The notes under the pieces: generated by a model | The model's database searches: none | Seen by the model: the letters and a program-made list of their open reading frames with translations, nothing else | What the model was told of the DNA's origin: nothing | NCBI RefSeq assembly: GCF_030436115.1 | Contig: NZ_CP129407.1 | Span: forward strand, 801,035-860,266 | Reading direction: 5' to 3' | Origin: Borrelia sp. P9F1 | GTDB taxonomy: Bacteria; Spirochaetota; Spirochaetia; Borreliales; Borreliaceae | DNA: 59,232 bases | Position numbers and translations under genes: made by a program | Shown here: positions 53,249 to 59,232 of the stretch, piece by piece | Layout of the letters: each line of letters begins with the position of its first letter | Position numbering within the stretch: the first letter of the stretch is position 1

Positions 53249-53758
53249 TTAGCGGTTACGACTTTCCTTTTTTAATCTTTTAAGCAAGCTGCAAAATTCT
53301 TTTTTGTTGTCTTTGTTGATGTTTGAGAGTAAAATGTGTGATTTCAATATTGACCTAAATATTTGATTCTTCTGGGCACTATAACAAGGAAATTCCTTCA
53401 TTCTGCTTTTTTTAAAAGTTTCCTCTCTATCTTCTATCTTTAATATCTTTTCAAGGCCAAGAGATTTTAAATTTTCAAGAACTTCTTTGCTAGGGTTTAC
53501 GACTTTAAAATTTTTTTCTAATTCATCGCTCTTGTTCTTGACATGAACCAGAGTTCCCATAAACGTTGAGTCTAAGTACTGTGCCTCCGACAAATCCAAA
53601 TACAACGTCTGGACCCCGCTATTATTTAGCAACACATCTTCAACGAGCGCCCTAAACCCGACTCCATGCAGCGCAGTAAACCTATTAATCAGCTTTATAA
53701 AAACAGAGGAATTTTCGAATAAATAAAAAACACCACTCTCGGGAGCACTTTCTCTCAT
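53249..53758 (-). CDS. STAS-domain (anti-sigma-antagonist-like) protein
   Basis: 169 aa. STAS core: YLDLSEAQYLDSTFMGTLVH with the conserved Ser in the DST loop (the phosphorylation site in SpoIIAA relatives), followed by VVNPSKEVLENLKSLGLEKI. A C-terminal basic extension of ~50 residues follows, unlike minimal SpoIIAA. No kinase or anti-sigma gene is adjacent, so partners are unknown. I start at ATG 53758; the frame extends to 53809 but the promoter at 53781-53809 lies there. Confidence 0.8.
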   Translation of the reverse strand: MRESAPESGVFYLFENSSVFIKLINRFTALHGVGFRALVEDVLLNNSGVQTLYLDLSEAQYLDSTFMGTLVHVKNKSDELEKNFKVVNPSKEVLENLKSLGLEKILKIEDREETFKKSRMKEFPCYSAQKNQIFRSILKSHILLSNINKDNKKEFCSLLKRLKKESRNR

Positions 53759-53780
53759 ATTCCATTCTTCTTCGCTAGTA

Positions 53781-53809
53781 AGTATATTGTAAAGTGTCAA
53801 TAATATCAA
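53781..53809 (-). promoter_or_regulatory. Candidate promoter of the STAS gene
   Basis: On the minus strand TTGATA (53809-53804), 17-nt spacer, TATACT (53786-53781). It occupies almost the same DNA as the mutS promoter on the other strand. Confidence 0.6.
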
Positions 53810-53816
53810 TTATAAT
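53787..53816 (+). promoter_or_regulatory. Candidate promoter of mutS
   Basis: TTGTAA (53787-53792), 18-nt spacer, perfect TATAAT (53811-53816). The mutS ATG is at 53830, only 13 nt after the -10, so the leader would be about 6-8 nt. Confidence 0.55.
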
Positions 53817-53829
53817 TCAGTATTGTTTT

Positions 53830-56403
53830 ATGGAAAAAAATGTCACACCAATGATGAGACAGTATTTAAGGATTAAGAATAGTTATAAGGATGCTATTGT
53901 GTTCTTTAGGGTAGGAAGTTTTTATGAGATGTTCTTCAATGATGCTCTTGAGGGGAGTAAGCTTTTAGGTTTGACTTTGACCAAACGAGAAGGTGTTCCT
54001 ATGTGTGGGGTACCTTGCCAGGCTAGTAAGGAGTATATAAAAAAATTAATTTTACTAGATAAAAAGGTTGCGATTTGTGAGCAAGGCTTGCAATCGGACG
54101 CTAAGGGGCCTTTGGAGAGGGAAGTTGTTGAGGTTATAAGTCCTGGTGTTGTTATTGATGAAGATTTTTTAGAAGATGATGTTAATAACTATTTGATTGC
54201 CATTAGTGATTACAAAGGATATTGTTCATTTTCGTATATAGAGTTATCAACTTCCAGGCTTGGAATAATTCTATATGAGGGTAATTTTTTAGAAAAATTA
54301 AGAAGGGATATCGAGAAATATTTTCCAAAAGAAATAATAGTATCAGAAAGTTTTTACTATAAGTATTTAGAAAAACTTGTTCTTGACAGATTTTTGGTAA
54401 ACAAGATTCCCGATTGGCATTTGGATAAAGAGATTGCAATAAAATCATTAAAAGAGCATTTTGGTATGGTTAGCTTAGGTTCGCTCGGTTTTAAAGAGGA
54501 GGAGCCTTACTATATTTCGTCTTTCTTGATAATAGATTATGTAAAAAACAACTTAAAGAATTTGTTGAGCAATATTGGCACGATCCATATTAATAACGAT
54601 TCTGCTTATATGTTTCTTGATGATGTTACTCAAATAAATCTTGAGCTTGTCAAAAATAACAATGATCTAACTTCTAATTATTCCCTTTATTCAGTCTTAA
54701 ATGATTGTAAGACACCTATGGGTAAGAGACTTCTAAGAGAATATATCTTAAATCCACTTCTAGATATTTCTGAGATTAATGGTAGGTTAGCTCATGTGGA
54801 GTTTTTAAACAATAATGTTAATTTGACTATGAAATTAAGAGATATTCTTAGTAACGTTTGGGATGTTGAGAGAGTAATCTCAAGAATTCAGATGAGAAAA
54901 TATGCAAAAAAAGACTTTTTGTTTATCAGAGAGGCTTTAATAGCTTTTTTTTTAATAAAGAGATTATTTAACGAACACTCCTTTGGGTATTGGATATTTG
55001 ATTCTAATGATGAGGATAACATAAGAGAAATTTATTCTTTAATAAATGGTTCAATTTCAAGAGAACAAGATGAGATTATAAAACAAGGATATAATCCTAA
55101 AATTGATCGCTTAAGAGAGATTAAAAATAATGCAAGTAAATATGTGGATGATTATCTTAATTTTGAGAGGAATTTTAGTAGAATTAACAGTCTTAAGATA
55201 AGGAAAACTAATGCTAGAGGTTTGTTTTTTGAGGTTACAAAGAGTTATTATGGACAAGTACCTTCTCATTTTATCGAAAGTCAAGCTCTAAATACTGCAA
55301 AAAGATATAAAACAAGCAAGCTTATTGAACTTGAAAGAGATATTAATGATGCTGAAGATAATTTATCGGCCCTTGAACAGGAGATCTTTGATGAGATAGC
55401 TTTAAGGGTAGCTAAACACAATGCAGTAATTAAGAAAGTTTCTGAATTTTGTGCATACAGTGATATAGTCTCTAATTTTGCTTATTTAGCTAGAAAAAAT
55501 GAATATGTGAGACCTACTTTGACTAACCATAAAGAAATTATTCTTGAGGGGGCAAGGCATCCTGTTGTTGAACATTATATGAAGGGTGTAGAAGCTTTTA
55601 CTAAAAATTCCGTAAGTATTGATAACGAGAAGTATTTTTGTCTAATTACCGGTCCTAATATGGCAGGCAAGTCAACTTATTTGCGGCAAACTGCTTTAGT
55701 TGTTTTAATGGGGCATATTGGATCTTTTGTTCCTGCCTCTAAAGCTACAATAGGAATCACAGATAAGATTTTTTGTAGAATAGGGGCAAGTGATAATATT
55801 TCTAAAGGAGAATCCACTTTTTTAGTTGAGATGAATGAAACAGCCAATATTTTAAGAAATGCAACTTCTAATAGTTTAATAATTATGGATGAGGTAGGAA
55901 GGGGTACTAGTACTAGTGATGGACTTGCTATTGCATGTTCCATTGTTGAATACATCTTAGGATATATTAAATCTAGGAGTTTGTTTGCAACTCATTTTCA
56001 TGAACTTTCAGCTATTAAACATGAATCTTTTGTTAATCTATCAATGAAGATAGAGAAGCAAGGGAATGAACTTATTTTTTTAAGGGAAGTTGAGGAGAAA
56101 CCATCACTTAATTCTTATGGGATTTATGTTGCCCGAATAGCTGGTATACCTTTAAAAGTTGTTGAGAGGGCGAAGGTTATTCTTAAAAGTTTAAAAAGCA
56201 GGGAAAGGGTTTGCATACCAGAACTTTTGTCTTTAGCTACTTCTGTTGATGAATCAGAGAAGGATGAAGCTTTAAGTTATGAGGCTGAGGTCAATGCTTA
56301 TCTAGAAATTAAGGAATTAATTTCTAAAGTAGATATCAATAGTACTACGCCCTATCAAGCAATGGATTTACTTAATCAAATAATTTTAAAGATTGGACGT
56401 TAA
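53830..56403 (+). CDS. mutS: DNA mismatch repair protein MutS
   Basis: 857 aa. Mismatch-binding N-terminus with the Phe-x-Glu motif (VGSFYEMF), Walker A GPNMAGKST, Walker B SLIIMDEVGRGTSTSDG and ATHFHEL. Recognises mispairs and recruits MutL. ATG 53830 fits the family start (TPMMRQYLRIKN just after it). There is no Shine-Dalgarno sequence. Divergent from the STAS gene. Confidence 0.97.
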   Translation: MEKNVTPMMRQYLRIKNSYKDAIVFFRVGSFYEMFFNDALEGSKLLGLTLTKREGVPMCGVPCQASKEYIKKLILLDKKVAICEQGLQSDAKGPLEREVVEVISPGVVIDEDFLEDDVNNYLIAISDYKGYCSFSYIELSTSRLGIILYEGNFLEKLRRDIEKYFPKEIIVSESFYYKYLEKLVLDRFLVNKIPDWHLDKEIAIKSLKEHFGMVSLGSLGFKEEEPYYISSFLIIDYVKNNLKNLLSNIGTIHINNDSAYMFLDDVTQINLELVKNNNDLTSNYSLYSVLNDCKTPMGKRLLREYILNPLLDISEINGRLAHVEFLNNNVNLTMKLRDILSNVWDVERVISRIQMRKYAKKDFLFIREALIAFFLIKRLFNEHSFGYWIFDSNDEDNIREIYSLINGSISREQDEIIKQGYNPKIDRLREIKNNASKYVDDYLNFERNFSRINSLKIRKTNARGLFFEVTKSYYGQVPSHFIESQALNTAKRYKTSKLIELERDINDAEDNLSALEQEIFDEIALRVAKHNAVIKKVSEFCAYSDIVSNFAYLARKNEYVRPTLTNHKEIILEGARHPVVEHYMKGVEAFTKNSVSIDNEKYFCLITGPNMAGKSTYLRQTALVVLMGHIGSFVPASKATIGITDKIFCRIGASDNISKGESTFLVEMNETANILRNATSNSLIIMDEVGRGTSTSDGLAIACSIVEYILGYIKSRSLFATHFHELSAIKHESFVNLSMKIEKQGNELIFLREVEEKPSLNSYGIYVARIAGIPLKVVERAKVILKSLKSRERVCIPELLSLATSVDESEKDEALSYEAEVNAYLEIKELISKVDINSTTPYQAMDLLNQIILKIGR

Positions 56404-56406
56404 ATA

Positions 56407-57009
56407 TTGTTGTGTGGAATTGGTGTGTTGAGAAGTATATTTCTCCCCTTTTGTGTTTGTTGCCACAGGGGTTATGTTTACTCACATGCACTCTGTAAAC
56501 GCTGCATAGGGTTTTTGAATTTTAGGATTAAATCTAGAGATAATATTTTGTATTTTTTTGAATACAGGGATGAATATAAAAAGATTGTTCTTTCTTACAA
56601 GAAAGATGGACAAAAAGCGCTTGGTCGATTTTTTACGGATGGAATTTTTAAATTTTTAGTTGGCATTGATTTTGATATTGTGGTTAGTGTTCCTTGTAGT
56701 GTTAAAAGAAAAGTTTTTTACGGGTTTGATCACATGGAGTATATTGGGAATTTATTAATGAAGCATGGTGTAAATTATGTCAATATCCTGAAGCGAGGTT
56801 GGTGTGAGAGTCAGAAGGTTTTGCGTGGGAGATTAAGGCTTAATAATTTAGAAAATAAGATCAGGTTGAGGTATAACCCTGTTAGGGATAAAAAAATTGT
56901 GCTTATTGATGATATTGTTACCACGGGGACATCCATGTCTTTTTGTGAAGATATATTGATGAGGAATGGAGCTTTGAATGTGGTAAAGATGTCAATCTCT
57001 AAAGTTTAA
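56407..57009 (+). CDS. comF: ComF-family phosphoribosyltransferase-like protein
   Basis: 200 aa. N-terminal Cys cluster (FCVCCHRGYV, LCKRCIGF) as the ComF zinc ribbon, then a PRTase-like fold with the PRPP loop VLIDDIVTTGTSM. ComF is linked to competence in other bacteria; natural transformation is not known in Borrelia. TTG codons at 56407/56410 follow the mutS stop by 3 nt, with a weak GGA upstream. Confidence 0.85.
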   Translation: MLCGIGVLRSIFLPFCVCCHRGYVYSHALCKRCIGFLNFRIKSRDNILYFFEYRDEYKKIVLSYKKDGQKALGRFFTDGIFKFLVGIDFDIVVSVPCSVKRKVFYGFDHMEYIGNLLMKHGVNYVNILKRGWCESQKVLRGRLRLNNLENKIRLRYNPVRDKKIVLIDDIVTTGTSMSFCEDILMRNGALNVVKMSISKV

Positions 57010-57122
57010 TTTGAAAATTTTGGAAATTGACATTTGTTGTCATTGATGCTACCCTTACCCTGTGTGGGTTGTTTTATTTAATAAGGTTCTTTCGAGGGAG
57101 CCTTTTATTTTTAGGGATGTGG

Positions 57123-57554
57123 TTGAGTAGAAGTTTTGAAGAAAATGAAGTTTACGATTTAATAAAGAGTATAACGGATCGATTAGGGATTGAAATTTTA
57201 GAAATTAGCACTTTTAAGAAAAGGGGTCAGGGCAGAGTTCAGGTAGTTCTTTATGGGCGGGGTGATTTTGGAGTTGATAAGCTTTGTGACTTGCATAAGA
57301 TGATTTTGTTAAGTTTGGGTACGGTTCTCAGATGTAATTTTAGCCTAGAATTGTCTACACCTGGGGTGAATAGAAAAATTAAGAGCAGGAGGGAGTTTAA
57401 GATTTTTGAGGGGAAAAGGATTAAGTTGATGTTGGATAATGGGTTTGAGGAGGGGTTTATTTTGGAGGCCGAGGAGGATAGTTTTGTTTTTAAAACAGGT
57501 AATAGAGAGATGAAAGTTCTTTATAGCGATGTAAGGAAGGCTAGATTATTATAA
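57123..57554 (+). CDS. rimP: Ribosome maturation factor RimP
   Basis: About 143 aa: [40 protein letters not shown], then the C-terminal SH3-like domain ([20 protein letters not shown]). Needed for 30S maturation. TTG 57123 is 6 nt after AGGG; ATG 57117 is directly adjacent to it. The frame is open to 57027 but those residues resemble no RimP sequence. It is followed by nusA, the usual rimP-nusA-infB order. Confidence 0.88.
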   Translation: MSRSFEENEVYDLIKSITDRLGIEILEISTFKKRGQGRVQVVLYGRGDFGVDKLCDLHKMILLSLGTVLRCNFSLELSTPGVNRKIKSRREFKIFEGKRIKLMLDNGFEEGFILEAEEDSFVFKTGNREMKVLYSDVRKARLL

Positions 57555-57567
57555 AGGAGTCTTGGAG

Positions 57568-59013
57568 ATGATAAAGGGCACTGGCCAAATGATATGTAAT
57601 ATTGCGAATGAGAGAGGGATGAGTGTGGACGCTATCCAGAAGACGGTTAAAGAATCTATAGTGATAGCTTACAAAAAGTACTTTGGAACAAGTGAGAATG
57701 CTTTAATTGAATTTGATGAGGACAGTGGAGATTTGGTGGTATATTCAAAGAAAAAGATTGTAGAAGAAGTTAAGGACGCTACGCTTGAAATACTGGAGGA
57801 TGATGCTAGGGAATTTAAGATAATAGAGGATGGGTATGCTTATGTTGAGATTGATCCTAAGATTTTCGACAGACTTTCAATTCAAGTTGCTAAGCAGAGG
57901 ACTAAAAGTGATTTGCAGGGTATTGAAGATAATGAACTTTATTTAGAGTTTAAAAACAAGCTAAATAAAATTATTATTGGTTATGTGCAGCAGAATAGAA
58001 ATGGGGACCTTTATGTTAACCTTGGTAGTACAGATGGTGTTATACCTAAAAAGTATCAATCCCCGAGGGAAGTTTATGGGCTTAATGAAAAAATTCGAGT
58101 TCTTGTCCATAATGTGAAGAAGGGTAGAAATGGAATAGAAGTGATTTTATCAAGAACTCATCCTAAATTTATTGAGGAGCTTCTTACTCTTGAAATTCCT
58201 GAGATTGAGGAAGGTGTTATTAAGATTCACAAGATAGTCAGAGACCCAGGCTATAGAACCAAGATTGCTGTTTATACGGAGAAAGAGGAGATTGATCCTG
58301 TGGGTCCTTGCATTGGTCAGAAGGGTGTAAGGATTCAGTCAATAATTAAGGAGCTTGAAGGAGAAAAAATAGATGTTATACCTTATTCTAGGGATGTTAA
58401 AGAGTTTATCAGGGATGCTTTAACTCCTGCAAAGGTGGATAATGTGTATCTTCTTGATGAGGATTTGCATAAGGCTTTGGTTGTTGTTAGCGATGATCAG
58501 TTGTCTCTTGCGATAGGTAAAATGGGACAGAATGTTAGGCTTGCAAATAGGTTACTTGATTGGGCAATTGATGTTAAGACTAATAGTCAGTTTGCAGAAA
58601 TGAAGGAAAGTGGAGAGTTTAAAAAAGAAACATTTGAGATGTTTGACAAAATTATTCAAGAGACTGCTCAGGAAGATGAATTTGAGGAGTTCACTAAGAT
58701 TAGTGAGCTCAAGATTCTTGATGGTGATGTTGTTTCTAGAGTCATTGAGGCAGGGCTCGATGGAATTGATGATTTTTCGGGTGCTAGTGAAGAAAAGCTT
58801 TTAAGCCTTGGGGTAAGTTATGAAAAGCAAGATGAAATAAATAAGATATTAAATGAGGGAATGGTAATAATTTCTAATGATGATGAGTCTGTTGATCGAA
58901 TAAAAGAGGAAGAGGAACTACTTTGTCCTGAATGTGGGACTGTTATTAATGAAAGTATGACTTTTTGTCCAGGTTGTAAGATAGGGCTCAGTTTTGAGTT
59001 TGAAGAGGAGTAA
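57568..59013 (+). CDS. nusA: Transcription factor NusA with C-terminal zinc ribbon
   Basis: 481 aa. N-terminal RNAP-binding domain, S1 domain (IIGYVQQNRNGDLYVNLGST) and two KH domains (IGQKGVRIQSIIKELEGEK, LAIGKMGQNVRLANRLL). The C-terminal part has a helix-hairpin-helix-type acidic region and ends in CPECGTVINESMTFCPGCK, a CxxC-x11-CxxC zinc ribbon not found in standard NusA. GGAG lies 8 nt before ATG 57568; the TTG at 57562 is too close. Confidence 0.94.
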   Translation: MIKGTGQMICNIANERGMSVDAIQKTVKESIVIAYKKYFGTSENALIEFDEDSGDLVVYSKKKIVEEVKDATLEILEDDAREFKIIEDGYAYVEIDPKIFDRLSIQVAKQRTKSDLQGIEDNELYLEFKNKLNKIIIGYVQQNRNGDLYVNLGSTDGVIPKKYQSPREVYGLNEKIRVLVHNVKKGRNGIEVILSRTHPKFIEELLTLEIPEIEEGVIKIHKIVRDPGYRTKIAVYTEKEEIDPVGPCIGQKGVRIQSIIKELEGEKIDVIPYSRDVKEFIRDALTPAKVDNVYLLDEDLHKALVVVSDDQLSLAIGKMGQNVRLANRLLDWAIDVKTNSQFAEMKESGEFKKETFEMFDKIIQETAQEDEFEEFTKISELKILDGDVVSRVIEAGLDGIDDFSGASEEKLLSLGVSYEKQDEINKILNEGMVIISNDDESVDRIKEEEELLCPECGTVINESMTFCPGCKIGLSFEFEEE

Positions 59014-59017
59014 TAGT

Positions 59018-59232
59018 TTGTCAGAGAATATTGATGACCAAGAAGATGAGAAAAAGATTAAAGTTGTTAAGTTGCGTAAGAAGGTGGTGAAGGTTGTGAC
59101 TCGCTTGGACAGGGGGGTGGGTTCAAATGAAACTAAGGGTGGATCTTTAAGTACTGTAGGTTCACATAGGAAGCAAGAGACTGGTAGGAATTACACTCAT
59201 AACAGGGAATCTAGTGGAGGTCATTCTTACGG
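59018..59232 (+). CDS. infB: Translation initiation factor IF-2, N-terminal part (3' end outside window)
   Basis: Opens with TTG 59018, 7 nt after GAGGAG. The visible 71 codons are charged and Lys/Val-rich (VVKLRKKVVKVVTR) then Gly/Ser/Asn/His-rich, as in the poorly conserved IF-2 N-terminus. The GTPase domain is outside the window, so identity rests on position after nusA and composition. Confidence 0.85.
   Translation, partial: MSENIDDQEDEKKIKVVKLRKKVVKVVTRLDRGVGSNETKGGSLSTVGSHRKQETGRNYTHNRESSGGHSY

Noticed and set aside
57027..57122. Longer N-terminus for rimP (TTG or ATG start upstream)
   Set aside because: The additional ~30 residues are hydrophobic and unlike RimP; the AGGG site favours 57123.
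1..59232. CRISPR array, insertion sequence or prophage
   Set aside because: No regularly spaced repeats, transposases, integrases or inverted-repeat-bounded segments were seen; all genes look ancestral and syntenic.

Overview
This window is a piece of a spirochaete chromosome that reads as Borrelia (Lyme or relapsing-fever group). The evidence is AT-rich DNA, the C-terminus of a p83/100-type antigen, the Hk2/Rrp2 pair, an rpoS gene behind a sigma-54 promoter, a periplasmic-flagellum rod operon, and a gene order that, from memory, follows the B. burgdorferi chromosome from about BB0744 (p83/100) to BB0801 (infB). I cannot name the species. Nearly all of the window is housekeeping sequence. I see no insertion sequences, prophage, CRISPR array or plasmid-type genes.

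Layout. 1-1714: end of p83/100, tRNA-Pro and tRNA-Arg on the minus strand, then nth. 3997-1717 (minus): a FtsB-like division protein and two oligopeptide-type ABC permeases. 4106-6116: a very acidic protein and a small membrane protein. 12929-6073 (minus): a small hypothetical, a DAO oxidase, RNase Z and a four-gene Gld-like ABC exporter set (ATPase, permease, GldG, DUF4340). 12991-14428: clpP2, a lipoprotein and tRNA-Leu. 15978-14410 (minus): a duplicated MazG-like protein and a DUF368 membrane protein. 16089-16976: a LysM/M23 peptidase. 22180-17039 (minus): murG, cvpA, holB-like, hk2, rrp2. 29810-22384 (minus): flagellar rod genes, rpoS, a divergent deacetylase, tsaD and pdxK. 30024-44479: DUF2147, apt, rplU-prp-rpmA-obg, nadD, lytR, rsfS, spoVG, tRNA-Gln, rplY, pth, tilS, ftsH, a hypothetical, a lipoprotein serine protease and an extended thymidine kinase. 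45727-44476 (minus): tmk and a secreted hypothetical. 45801-53220: tamB-bamA-skp. 53758-53249 (minus): a STAS protein. 53830 to the end: mutS, comF, rimP, nusA and the start of infB.

How the genes work together. Hk2/Rrp2 and rpoS form the known Borrelia alternative-sigma cascade, in which Rrp2 with sigma-54 drives rpoS. The -24/-12 site is visible at 26010-26025 and lies after the flagellar rod genes. TamB, BamA and Skp form an outer-membrane biogenesis unit. RimP, NusA and InfB are the usual ribosome/transcription operon.

The most unusual points are at the level of detail. An OppB-like gene has no canonical start codon, and its best start is an AUA overlapping the upstream stop. Three genes (nth, mutS, tamB) have a -10 hexamer 6-14 nt before the start codon and no Shine-Dalgarno sequence, which suggests leaderless mRNAs. 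A tandemly duplicated MazG protein has lost the ExxD aspartate in its second copy. Nth lacks the fourth iron-sulfur cysteine. NusA carries a C-terminal zinc ribbon. A membrane-protein gene runs antisense into tRNA-Leu. Prp is encoded beside an L27 that has no cleavable N-terminal extension.
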